Of a DNA stretch of 60,949 bases, positions 41,799 through 52,200 are shown piece by piece. The notes under the pieces were generated by a model, which saw only the letters and a list, made by a program, of their open reading frames with translations, ran no database searches and was not told the origin of the DNA. This stretch comes from a virus, in IMG/VR virus record IMGVR_UViG_3300034168_000130, positions 1 through 60,949 of that record; one strand, given 5' to 3'. Within the stretch, counting starts at the first letter, position 1. Every line of letters begins with the position of its first letter. Made by a program: the position numbers and the translations under genes.

Positions 41799-42274
41799 AT
41801 GCAGTCACAGGCATCGGTCCCCGCACAGGGACATCGTGGGTCATGGGCAAACTGCAAGAAGCAGGGCTTAAGGTCAATGGTCATAAATTCCTACCTGACC
41901 TATTAGTGCCCAAACATAACCCACAAGGTTACTGGGAGTTAGACCCTGATGAACCAATGCCAACCACAGGCATCAGTAAGTTATGGGGTATCTGGCATAA
42001 CACAAATGTCAATAAGGTTGTGGTGTTAGAACGAGCTGATACCAAAGCACAACTAAAGTCAATGGATAAAGTTTTAAAAGATGAGTTACTGCTGCCGAAA
42101 TGTGCATCACTGTGGAAACCTGAATGGACATCTAAAGCAGTCTTATCAATGTACATTACAGCAATGAATGAATGGCTAACAACAAGAGACTTAGAAAAGA
42201 CTATGATAGTTTATACTGAGAATCTAAATAACGAAATAGACAATATAATTAAATTCTTACAGGAGGATAACTAA
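41795..42274 (+). CDS. Sulfotransferase-like P-loop protein, 159 aa
   Basis: The N-terminus TGIGPRTGTSWVMGKLQEAG matches the 5'-phosphosulfate-binding loop pattern (G-x-P-R-[TS]-G-T-[ST]) of PAPS-dependent sulfotransferases. The second landmark may be VLERADTKAQLKSM (residues about 75-90), like the R-P/R-D region that precedes the 3'-phosphate site. At 159 aa it is much shorter than a typical sulfotransferase (250 or more), so activity is uncertain. It sits between packaging and ejection genes, coupled to both by overlaps. Confidence 0.65.
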   Translation: MNAVTGIGPRTGTSWVMGKLQEAGLKVNGHKFLPDLLVPKHNPQGYWELDPDEPMPTTGISKLWGIWHNTNVNKVVVLERADTKAQLKSMDKVLKDELLLPKCASLWKPEWTSKAVLSMYITAMNEWLTTRDLEKTMIVYTENLNNEIDNIIKFLQEDN

Positions 42275-42969
42275 TGGGAGTAGCAGCAGGAGTAATGGGT
42301 GGGCTTGCTTTAGCGCAAGGAGTAATGGGTGCTTTTTCAGCAAGCTCAGCAGCATCAGCGCAAGCACAAGCACAAAAACTACAACAACAACAAGCTAATT
42401 TTAAGAATGAATGGGCACATGCAGCTGAGCAACGAAATCAGATGCGTCAGTTCCAAGCAAACCTAGAAAGAAATGCACTGATTGAACGTGGTGCTAATAC
42501 AGATCGAGCACTAGCTGAATTGTATTTAGATAAGAACTTTCAGAATGCAAAGGGAACCTTATCAAAGCAAACTGCAGCAACCAATGCTCAGTTTCTTGGA
42601 ACAATGCAAGCACGTGGTATGGGGTCAACCTCAGGTACAGCAAGAGCATTGTTACGACAAAACATGTCAGCAGTCAGTGCAAACATGATTGCACTTAAGA
42701 CAAACTATAGGCAATCCTATAAGGATATTGAAAATCAACAAAGCCAAAAGCTGGGGCAAAGACAATTTTCTTTTCAAGAACAATCAGTCTTTCTACCAGT
42801 TACTGGGGGTATTGCAGATTCATCATCAAGTGCATTAACCACAGGTCTTATTAGTGCGGGCATCCAAGGTGTTGCTGCTGGTTACTCAGCAAACCTACAG
42901 TATGGTGGTGGTGGTGGTGGTGGTGGTGATTATACAGCGTCTCCATATTTTGTTGGACCACGACAATAA
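42274..42969 (+). CDS. Internal virion protein, T7 gp14-type, 231 aa
   Basis: First of the ejection proteins. Residues 1-30 are hydrophobic Gly/Ala-rich (VAAGVMGGLALAQGVMGAF), followed by an AlaGln coiled region, then LGTMQARGMGSTSGTARALLRQN, a pattern common in T7 gp14-like proteins that form the outer-membrane pore after ejection. Near the C-terminus an in-frame GGT repeat encodes eight or nine glycines. T7 gp14 is 196 aa. Confidence 0.8.
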   Translation: MGVAAGVMGGLALAQGVMGAFSASSAASAQAQAQKLQQQQANFKNEWAHAAEQRNQMRQFQANLERNALIERGANTDRALAELYLDKNFQNAKGTLSKQTAATNAQFLGTMQARGMGSTSGTARALLRQNMSAVSANMIALKTNYRQSYKDIENQQSQKLGQRQFSFQEQSVFLPVTGGIADSSSSALTTGLISAGIQGVAAGYSANLQYGGGGGGGGDYTASPYFVGPRQ

Positions 42970-42978
42970 GGATAAAAT

Positions 42979-44040
42979 ATGTCACAACTAAACAATAACT
43001 TTTACAATGAACTGCAGAATATTGCTTCTGCATCTATGCCAGTTACAACTACAAACACAAACCCAACAAACATTGAAGAAGGTTTATCAAAACAAGCTAC
43101 AGCTAGACTAAAAGAATCAACTGATCTTGCAATGCAAATGTATCCATCAGAAGCAGGAGAAAGATTTGATTTCTGGAAGAAACAAAACAACCCAGAAAGT
43201 ATGGATACAGATACAAAGAATGTTTATTGGAAGACATATGAACAGATGCATCCTGAAGGTATTGTTGGGGCTAAAAGAGATTTCGTAGATGTTACTAAGA
43301 GAGAGTTAGATGTTATTGGTAGTAATGTTGGTAAGGAGTATTTCCTAAGGGATAGGTTGGTGAATACACCAGCATGGGCACGTAAAGAATTAGATCCTAT
43401 TTTAGGTGAACTTAGTGCAAACGTTGCTAACTCAAACTACTCTAAATCACAACAAGTCTATATGAAAGATTTAGATCTCAGGGCTTCTCACTTTGCTGCT
43501 AAGGCTCAGTTAGATCCTGATGTGTCTATAGATACCCATACAGAAGATGCTGTTAAATTGGAACAACTAAATCTTTTAGAATTGGGTACAGTTGTTCAAG
43601 GTCGTATAGGTGTTTATAATGAAGATGGTCAATTCTACCCAGCCTTTGGTATTAAAGATAGAACTGAGATTTTTAAAAAAGATATTGACGCATCTCCTTC
43701 TTTGGAAGAACAAAGTGTTGTTCGTGGTATTGCTCCTAACATTATCCGAAGAGCTGTTGAAGGAAATCTTGCGTTAAACCGAAACAAGATTCAAGCACAA
43801 GAACGCACAGGAGAAGCAGTCGCTACTGAGTATTTAACAACTGGTGCTTTTGGTATTGATAAATGGAATACAGCTTTTGCTATGTTACCTAACGTTACTA
43901 ATTATGATAAACTAAAACAAGGTATTCAAGGAGAGATTTCTTCTGGCAGAATAACCTCTGAGAAAGATTTAATAAGAACAATCTATCAATCTATGGTCAC
44001 TTATGGTCATCTATTTGAAAAAAATAAGGAACAGAAATAA
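42979..44040 (+). CDS. Unknown ejection-cluster protein, 353 aa
   Basis: Between the gp14-type protein and the 1733-aa virion protein, overlapping the latter by one base. Predominantly helical and charged, no membrane span. Position suggests an internal virion protein related to part of T7 gp15. No motif confirms it. A phage promoter word lies inside at 43264 and encodes IVGAK. Confidence 0.7.
   Translation: MSQLNNNFYNELQNIASASMPVTTTNTNPTNIEEGLSKQATARLKESTDLAMQMYPSEAGERFDFWKKQNNPESMDTDTKNVYWKTYEQMHPEGIVGAKRDFVDVTKRELDVIGSNVGKEYFLRDRLVNTPAWARKELDPILGELSANVANSNYSKSQQVYMKDLDLRASHFAAKAQLDPDVSIDTHTEDAVKLEQLNLLELGTVVQGRIGVYNEDGQFYPAFGIKDRTEIFKKDIDASPSLEEQSVVRGIAPNIIRRAVEGNLALNRNKIQAQERTGEAVATEYLTTGAFGIDKWNTAFAMLPNVTNYDKLKQGIQGEISSGRITSEKDLIRTIYQSMVTYGHLFEKNKEQK
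43264..43276 (+). promoter_or_regulatory. Predicted phage RNA polymerase promoter 6
   Basis: GTTGGGGCTAAAA, inside the 353-aa gene, 764 bases upstream of the 1733-aa gene. It has A instead of G at the presumed +1, the weakest initiation base of the set. It would boost the two giant ejection genes. Confidence 0.62.
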
Positions 44041-47000
44041 TGCCTCCACTTCAGCCTCTTCAACAAACAATCTTTGAACAAGGTCCACAATCATCTGTCG
44101 GTATGGGAGCATCTCCTATTGTAGACTATAGGGAAGATCCAACCGTAATAGTAAACCCTATTAACCCAGCTCTTGCTTTAGATAATGGAGTTGCGTGGTA
44201 TGCCTTAGGTGCTGAAGCTTTTAATGTTGCAGGTAAGTTGTATACGGAAACCTTGGATAATGTTATTGAAGGTAAAGATGCATCTATCCAAGCTATTGGT
44301 TATGATCTACAGGACGAGACTGATGATTTGTATCAGAACTTTCAAATAAGACTCCAGCAAGCAGAGATTGCAGGTACTGACTTGACCCAAGAGGATCAAG
44401 TGATACTGAATAAGGGATATGAAGATCTCAAGGTAAAGTATGACGAACAGGCTAGAGGTGTTCTTGGTGATGAAGATTATGCTCGGTTCACTCAGGGCAA
44501 TCCTGACCTCAGTGATATTGGCAGCAAGTATCGTCGCCTAGCCCTACAGACCCGTAAAAGTTACTATGATATTGAGAACAATATCACAAAGATCATGTAT
44601 AATATGGCAGAAGCTCAACAAAATTTAATTGAGAAGAACGAAAACAGGGCTAGGTTTGCTGCTGGCAACGGACCAACGGGCAGCAGACAACCTTCCCTGA
44701 CAAGGGAAGAGATGGCAAATATTCCCTATAACCCAATGATCAATGGTATGTACCCTATCACAACAAACGGTGGCAAGTCTATACTGCCTATGGGTAAGGA
44801 TGGTACTGCGTTTGGTCGAGATGCTGCAGGGCAGATCTTAAAGGATGAATTTGGAAAGCCTGTGTTAGTTGAAGGTAAAGATAAAGAATTATACATCAAC
44901 AAAGAAGCAGACCTAGCAGTCTTAGGCGAAGACCATTTACGCACTATTTCCCGAGTAGAAGCTGAGGGTGGTAACCAGACCAGTGCTACAGGTAAGAACA
45001 TCCTTCCTGCAGCCCAGAGGGCATACAAAGATCTTATCACAGATAGACTCTCTGATAGTGATGCATTGATAGCAATGAACCAATTGCGCTATGTTGATGT
45101 TCGGGCAATTGCTGCATTACAAAATGCTGATGGCAGTCCAGCTTTCTCAGCAGACCAAGTTATGCGCCTCAGTGTAATGAGCAGCATGTCTCGTAGTTCT
45201 GCTACGTTAGAGATGCTAAAAAAGTTTCAAGTTAATGACTTTAACAATCCTAAGGCATTAGAGATTGCCTATAAGTATCTAAACAGTGTAAAACGTGGTG
45301 CTAAGGGGTTGGTAATGGAAGGTCGTAATGATTTCTTAGGTAATGAAGAAACCATCTTCGGTACAGGTCAAGACCAAACAGCTTTGGCAACCATCACTAA
45401 TGCAGTTGTTCGCTTTGCAGCTCAATATTCTGGGGTAAACCTTGATACTTACACTACGGATGAAAACAATAAGGATGTCAGAGTAGCTGGCGAAGGAACT
45501 AGTAATGAATCTATTGTTGATTTCTTGTACAGGAATCCTCAGATGAAGATTATGATTGTTCGTGCTTACCTTGCTGTCATGTCGAACCCAACTATTACCC
45601 GAGGTGGTACAGAAGCTACAGACAAACTACGCAGTGAAGAGATCAATGAGTTTATGAAAACTTCTTTTGTTCCTGCTGAGTTTGAAGCAGCTGACCTGAG
45701 TGTTATTGATGGTGTGGTCATTAGCTCTAAGTCTTTGAAGTCAGTTGATAGATCAGTTGAAGGCTTGAATAGCATCATTAATTCTGCTAAGCTTACTGAT
45801 CTCCAGAAAAAAGAATACATGGATCTTAATAAGGGAGAGAAGAGTAAAATTATAGCTCAGGCTGAACTACGTGGAACCAACGGCTGCAAAGTTCTTCATA
45901 CAGATACAGAAGAACAGGTTATTGCTAAACAAATTACTTACATAGGACTGTGGAATCCTTCCGCTGACAAGCAAGTCATTCGTGCTGTGCTTGGCGGTGT
46001 TGGTCAAACCAGCGTAACCCGCAGAGGAACTACTATAGCTAAGAACGGTCTCAGTGATGGTGAGTTAGCTCGTGCTGCGTTCGCAGCTAATCCAGAATTC
46101 TACGGACCTATGGGTCTTGTACCTAACACTAAAGACGCAGCTGCCTTGGTTCGTGCTATGCCTATAGAGGATCAAGTAAAACTTGCTGGTGAGGCTTGGC
46201 AGATGATCCCTCCAGCTGAGTACTGGGAGATGGAACTAGATATCTCAGACATATCTCAACTAGAAGGAGACAATTCAGGCATCCCTGTGTCTTTTAAAGC
46301 AATTTCTGCTCAGACTGTTGATGGAACTAACGTGAACCTTGTTGATTATGTGACCTCTAGGGATAACCTAGATTCAAAAGGTGGCTGGATGCCCCGTCAA
46401 CGTGACAACAATAACACCCCTATAGTTCGCATTGGTCAACGTATCCTGAATGATAAGAATCAACTTGTTGAAAACACAGAACGAAACCTAAACTTAAACA
46501 TACAAGACATAATTGAAGCACGGGCTGAAGGTTCCTTTAGTAACCGTGAGACTGTGCTTAGGGGAGCGGGATTTCCTAGTCGAACAGACACAGGAGCTAC
46601 TGATGATGTTCGGGCTATTGAGGCAATCAAGATTAGTAAGATCCAGCAGGATAGAATTAACTTTGCAAAGTTATTTGAAACCAGTGGGATTGATAATCCA
46701 GAAGTTACTTCAGTTGTTGATTTTATGAACCAACTAGATCTTCCAAAAACCAGAGCAGGTCTAGCAGCCATACGAAAACTTGATCCTACGTTCAAAGATG
46801 ATGCTGCAGGTACCAGTATCCTTGATACCATTACTACAGATTACCGACGAGCAACCCAGCCTAACACAGGTGAGTTACGTACTGGTGCGGGTGATCCTGA
46901 TGGTAAGGGTAACTATGCTGATGCTTTATTTACCCCAGCCATGATGGATGCAGTTATGGTAAAGGCACAGAAGCTTGGTCTTAAAACCGTCAGTGATCAT

Positions 47001-49241
47001 TTGTCTTTGGTGTTTGCCGTAGCTGCTGAGTATAGGGGTAACAGTGAGTTTGACATGGGATACAACATGAAAGAATATCGAGCATCAACTCCTCAGATGT
47101 TTACTGAGGTTCGTACTGATGCTGATGGGGATGATCAAGAAATCTACCCAGAAACAATTCCTATGGGTCCTAAGTTTGGAATGATTTTGTATGACGAGAA
47201 TTCGGCTTCCTTCCTTCCAGTTTTAGAAGGACTGATTGAATCAGGCTCCAGTATCTACACAAAGAAAGGTACATCCGAGTACTATGCCTTTCAGACTGCA
47301 CCTTCATCCCCTGACTTTGTACTGTACCACTCGGCAGCTGATCAGATTACGCCAGCCGTAGAAGCTATTCCAGATACGATGGTCACAACCACAGAACGAA
47401 CCCTTGCACCAGCACCACAGGGTGGATGGAATGGGTGGGGTCCTCGCTATGATAACGTCACCAAGACTACAGGAACTAAGGGCATGCCAGCACAGGCTGC
47501 TACGGGCAAGTCTACAGACTTGACGAAGGCATTCGAGCAGAACCGCTTACACCGTCTTTTTATTTCTGCAGCACAGTCAAATAAAGTCATACCTAGTGTC
47601 TCTGACAAGGCATACGTAGCTGAGAAACAAATGGTTGCAATCCAAAGTGATATCTCTAGGATTCTTTCGGAGAGTTGGAAGAAATTAAAAAGTGAAATGG
47701 GTAGACTTCCAGAAGAATTGGCTAAAATTCCTCCAGCACTAGCAGAAATCCCAGCTCGACTTGGAAAGGCAATTGATAAAATTCCCTCACAGTTAGAGGG
47801 TCAAATGGATCAGGCTGAGAAGGCGATAGGAGCAATCCCATCACAATTAGAAGGTCAAATGGATCAGGCTAAGAATGCAATAGGAGCAATTCCTTCACAA
47901 GTAAAGAAGATCTTCGGAAACAATAACGTAGCATCTGGTCCTGATCTTGGTTACATGGTAACAGATGCCATCAGCCAATCAGACACTGGACAAAAAATAG
48001 GTAAAGCGGTAGACAATGCAGGTAACGTCCTGAGTAAATTGCCTAGTGACATAGCAAAGATTTTTAAATCACCTAACGTAGCAAATCCTAATGGCTTTGA
48101 CTTTGGGTGGTGGGCAATGGATAAAATGAAAGAGCCAACAATGGCAGCTATGCTTGCTGCTTATAAAGAAACAGGTAGTGCTGATTTTTCTGCATCAGCT
48201 AAAGTTAGAGGTCTTGCCTTACGTGCTGCCTTCTACAATTTCTTTGGTATGGATGAGGATGTTGTAAACAACCTGAGCCACGACCAAACACTGGAATTGC
48301 AGAAGACCGTTGAAGCATCCCCCCCTAGTAAGATCAAGAATATTACTATGCATGCAATATCTTTGTTGCATGATGAACACATGGCTGTTGAAGGACACTC
48401 AGCAATCCCCGCAGCAATTGCTGCACCAGCTAAAGACTTTGTTACAATTGCTCCTGCTGCTGTAGGTGAACCTAAGAACAGACCTGATGTTGAAGAACCA
48501 ACAGTTCAGGTTTCAACCGTCACCTACCCAGTCTCTGTACAAGCTAACGGTAGCTTGTTATCAGTAGCTATGATGCCCTATCAGACAAAGGGTGGTCCTA
48601 CAGTTCTTATCCCTACAGTTAAGAATGGTAAGCCTATGGATTCTAAAGCAGCTGTGGCTGAATACACTAAGACAGGTCAACACTTTGGTATCTTCAGTAC
48701 GGTAGAGAAAGCAACTACCTATGCTAAAGCACTGGAGGTAGAACAAACAACATCTATTAAAACCCGTGAGAAACTTTGGTTTGATGTCATCAAAACCTAC
48801 GAAGGGTTTGAAGCCAAAGCCTATAACAAAGATGGGAAGTGGACTGTTGGAGCAGGATCAACAACACATCCAGACGGTACTCCTGTTAAAAAAGGAGATG
48901 TTATTGATGCAACTAAAGCTGATATGTACGTCCGTCATTACACCTACAACACCGTCATCCCAACTCTACGTAATACGATCCCTAAGTGGGATAAGATGAA
49001 TGCTAACCAACAAGCAGCATTGATCTCATTCGCTTATAACATGGGTCCTAACTTCTATGGAGCAAAGAACCGAGAAACAATTACTGCAGCCCTAAAGAGT
49101 CCACTCACTTGGTACAAAATACCAGCAATCCTGCCCTTGTACAACAAAGCCACTTCACAAACAAGCGGTAAGTTAGTTGTCCTGCAGGGATTGGTCAAGC
49201 GTAGAAAAGCAGAAGCAAACCTTTGGAATCAAACTAAATAA
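44040..49241 (+). CDS. Large internal virion protein with C-terminal lysozyme domain, 1733 aa
   Basis: A probable ejected core protein (position of T7 gp15/gp16). Most of the chain is helical without known motifs. Residues about 1221-1292 hold an amphipathic tandem repeat (SQLEGQMDQAEKAIGAIP twice, flanked by looser copies). Residues about 1483-1567 form the LIPTVKNGKPMDSKAAVAEYTKTGQHFGIF module often joined to virion lysozymes. Residues about 1576-1733 are a GH24-type muramidase: TYEGFEAKAYNKDGKWTVGAGST with catalytic E1588, then NQQAALISFAYNMG. It would cut peptidoglycan during DNA entry. T7 instead has a lytic transglycosylase at the N-terminus of gp16. No separate lysozyme gene was found in the window. 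Confidence 0.88.
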   Translation: MPPLQPLQQTIFEQGPQSSVGMGASPIVDYREDPTVIVNPINPALALDNGVAWYALGAEAFNVAGKLYTETLDNVIEGKDASIQAIGYDLQDETDDLYQNFQIRLQQAEIAGTDLTQEDQVILNKGYEDLKVKYDEQARGVLGDEDYARFTQGNPDLSDIGSKYRRLALQTRKSYYDIENNITKIMYNMAEAQQNLIEKNENRARFAAGNGPTGSRQPSLTREEMANIPYNPMINGMYPITTNGGKSILPMGKDGTAFGRDAAGQILKDEFGKPVLVEGKDKELYINKEADLAVLGEDHLRTISRVEAEGGNQTSATGKNILPAAQRAYKDLITDRLSDSDALIAMNQLRYVDVRAIAALQNADGSPAFSADQVMRLSVMSSMSRSSATLEMLKKFQVNDFNNPKALEIAYKYLNSVKRGAKGLVMEGRNDFLGNEETIFGTGQDQTALATITNAVVRFAAQYSGVNLDTYTTDENNKDVRVAGEGTSNESIVDFLYRNPQMKIMIVRAYLAVMSNPTITRGGTEATDKLRSEEINEFMKTSFVPAEFEAADLSVIDGVVISSKSLKSVDRSVEGLNSIINSAKLTDLQKKEYMDLNKGEKSKIIAQAELRGTNGCKVLHTDTEEQVIAKQITYIGLWNPSADKQVIRAVLGGVGQTSVTRRGTTIAKNGLSDGELARAAFAANPEFYGPMGLVPNTKDAAALVRAMPIEDQVKLAGEAWQMIPPAEYWEMELDISDISQLEGDNSGIPVSFKAISAQTVDGTNVNLVDYVTSRDNLDSKGGWMPRQRDNNNTPIVRIGQRILNDKNQLVENTERNLNLNIQDIIEARAEGSFSNRETVLRGAGFPSRTDTGATDDVRAIEAIKISKIQQDRINFAKLFETSGIDNPEVTSVVDFMNQLDLPKTRAGLAAIRKLDPTFKDDAAGTSILDTITTDYRRATQPNTGELRTGAGDPDGKGNYADALFTPAMMDAVMVKAQKLGLKTVSDHLSLVFAVAAEYRGNSEFDMGYNMKEYRASTPQMFTEVRTDADGDDQEIYPETIPMGPKFGMILYDENSASFLPVLEGLIESGSSIYTKKGTSEYYAFQTAPSSPDFVLYHSAADQITPAVEAIPDTMVTTTERTLAPAPQGGWNGWGPRYDNVTKTTGTKGMPAQAATGKSTDLTKAFEQNRLHRLFISAAQSNKVIPSVSDKAYVAEKQMVAIQSDISRILSESWKKLKSEMGRLPEELAKIPPALAEIPARLGKAIDKIPSQLEGQMDQAEKAIGAIPSQLEGQMDQAKNAIGAIPSQVKKIFGNNNVASGPDLGYMVTDAISQSDTGQKIGKAVDNAGNVLSKLPSDIAKIFKSPNVANPNGFDFGWWAMDKMKEPTMAAMLAAYKETGSADFSASAKVRGLALRAAFYNFFGMDEDVVNNLSHDQTLELQKTVEASPPSKIKNITMHAISLLHDEHMAVEGHSAIPAAIAAPAKDFVTIAPAAVGEPKNRPDVEEPTVQVSTVTYPVSVQANGSLLSVAMMPYQTKGGPTVLIPTVKNGKPMDSKAAVAEYTKTGQHFGIFSTVEKATTYAKALEVEQTTSIKTREKLWFDVIKTYEGFEAKAYNKDGKWTVGAGSTTHPDGTPVKKGDVIDATKADMYVRHYTYNTVIPTLRNTIPKWDKMNANQQAALISFAYNMGPNFYGAKNRETITAALKSPLTWYKIPAILPLYNKATSQTSGKLVVLQGLVKRRKAEANLWNQTK

Positions 49242-52200
49242 TGAAGAACCTTTATACCGAATCAAGCTATGATCGTAATGAACGTCCTAAGGCATTCCCG
49301 TTCTATCAAGACTATCAACAGAATACATACTTTGCACCTAACCAAGGTACTGAAGAAAACCTGTTGTTTGATCCAAAGGGTATATCTGATCCTATAAACT
49401 GGGGAGTAAAACCTAGGTTTACAGGTGAACCTACTGAAGCAGAATCACGAACCTTGAATCAGATCCAGTCTCTTGCCTTTGCTAATGTGCTGAACAACTC
49501 GTTGGTTACCCTTGGTAAAGATCCCTCACAGGGACTGTTTCTAAGACAACTTATTGGTCAAGCTGCTATGCAACCTGTAAACGTTGCTGATGAAGACATC
49601 AATGACGCAGGGATTGCCCGTGAGCAAACTAGGTTGAATGATCTAATGATGCAACCTGAGGAACGCTTGCAACAAGAAGGAATGGGTGATTTAATTACCC
49701 AGTCTATGTCTAAGCTTGCATACATGAAGGCACGACATAACAATACCTTGGTAGTTCCAGACACCAACATTGCTAACTATTACCGAGGACAGGGTTGGTT
49801 TGGTAACATTGTTGGTGGTATTGCTGATATGGCAATGACAGTTTATGATACTGCAATGGATTATAATCCCGCAGCACCCTCAGTTTTATCTCCTACAGTT
49901 GTACCTGCTTTACAACGTATGGGTGGAGATGGTCTTCGGGTTCTCCGAAGCATGGGCTTTGATAATGATGCTGTATTAGCAGACCTTGAAAAGGAAACGG
50001 GTGGACTGCCTTCAACCAGTACAGCTGACATGGTTGCCCTTGTTGAATCCTTTGATCGTAACTTTGACTATAAGACATGGTTCAATGAAAAAATTGCTTT
50101 GGATCCTACAGTGCGGGATGGGTTGTTGAACTACGGTGTGACTGAGGATTTGTTTATACAATCCCGTAACAGCACTCATGCTTTGATGACGCTGATGAGT
50201 AAGATGAATGTCAGTGATATCCAACGCCGCCTTAGTAACTATGTACCAACCACTTACCAGTCTATCTATGGCTTTGCTGCATCGTTCAAAGATGGTTTCG
50301 TAGGCAGTCTTGATACCGCAGCAGAAATTGCTGTAGAAATTGGTGGTACTATTGCTGTAGATACAGCTATTGGTGCAGCTTTCTTTGGAGCACCTACGGC
50401 TGGTGGAGCAGCTCCAGTTGGAGCCGTAGTAGGCGCAGCCGTAGGAGTAGGTCGAGGTCTCCAGATTCTTTACAAAACATTATCTGCAGCTAAGCAGGTC
50501 ATGTCAAGTGCTTGGTACTTGACGGGCTATGGCAAACTTCCACGGTTAGCTATGCAGTGGGGTGTTCTCCGCACAACAGGAGCAAGTGCTTTGGTCGGAG
50601 CAACCTCTAACTCCCTAATTGATTATGTGGGACAGAAAGAAAACATTGCCCTTGCTAACTCATTGTACTTTTACAACCCAGATATGCAATCAGTCTTTAG
50701 TATGGACGAAGTAATGGGAGCTGCAGCAGCAGGAGCATTGTTTGGTGCTAGTTTAGGTATGGTTGGTCATGTCGTCAGTACAGTTGCAGTTAGAGGAAAC
50801 AACGCTGCAGCCCGTAACGCATTTGCTCAACAGGGAATAGATCCAGCTTTTGCACCACAACAACGCAATCCTTTCCAGAGAACTAAGGATAACATTGCTG
50901 CTTTTAGGAACCGCAAAGCAGTTACTATTCAAGATCCTATTGCAGGAGCTATTCAAACCGCAGTATCCAAGGGTGTTGACCCTACGGTTGTGGACATCAA
51001 CGCAGCAGCCCGAACCACCTCTACAGCTATTGATGCTGCCAGTGTGGCATCGAACCCTAAGGATGCAGCCAACCTACCTGATCATTCCCTAAATAGACGA
51101 CAGCCTAATGAGCCTATGCGAGCCTTTACCATCCGAGCAGCTTTGGGTAAGTTTGTTACCTCAGTAACTGATCTATTAGATGCTGACAGTGCGGGTGGTC
51201 GGTTCTCCCTGCTCACGCCAAGAGAACAATACCTGACCCTGTTGAGAACAGAAGACCATATGCGTGATTTCTCAGCGATGACCGATATTGAAACGGATCT
51301 CACAAACAAGGCTGCAGGACGACCAGAGCAGATGCGTATAATTGATCCTGTAACAGGACGAAGCTCTAGCCCCGCAGCTAACGTAGCTAAGCTGTACAGT
51401 GAGCTAGACGAAGCTAGGTCAACCCTAGAGAAGACCATCAGCAAGGAAGACCGAGCAGAAGCTAGGCTTGCCCACAAGAATGGCACCGAGCTTGCTCCTA
51501 GGACCATCTCTTCAGCTGTGGATAAAGCCACCTCTAATGTCAGAGGAATCATGGAGAATGCATCCGAAGGTCGCCACAACCCCAGCATAGTCACAGGACC
51601 CAAGGTTGATACCGAGGCTACCACAGGGGTACCTACAGGAGAGAACGCAGCACAGGGCACCACAGCCCCAGCATTGCCAACCCAAAAGAAGGTAGACGAG
51701 ATCACCAAGGATACAGCTGAGGATATGTCCCTGCTGACTGACGAAGAACTGGCAGATCCAAAGACTAGAGCTTCTATTGAACGTAACGTCACCCGACAGT
51801 TGTTTGGTGGAGAAAAAGAACACAACCTCCGTAGCTTGAGCCGAGGACTGGCTAAGGCTAGGAAGCTGACTCTTGCACAACAAGCAAGGATTACTGCTGT
51901 ACTAGATAACCCTAGGTCCTTCCTCAAGAAGGCTCCAGGAAATCCAGTGTACATCAAGAACTTCTATGCTCGCCTAGATTTATTGGTTAAGATGGGTAAC
52001 ATCACAGATGTTGATCGACGTATTATCCTAGCCTCTACTGTTAATACATCCTTTACTTCTAACGTAGCTGCTAAAATCAGCGACATAGGAACCAGAGGAG
52101 ATAACCGTGCAAGCACCTCGCTGCAGGGAGATATCAAGATTGGTAAGTTAGATACATCAGTTGAAGGAAACACCCGAGTAGAGAACGTCCTCCATGAGAT

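Noticed and set aside
51082-51957. 291-codon open frame on the minus strand within the giant gene
   Set aside because: Antisense shadow of a strongly coding frame; Ser/Val/Leu-rich product typical of such shadows, no ribosome binding site.
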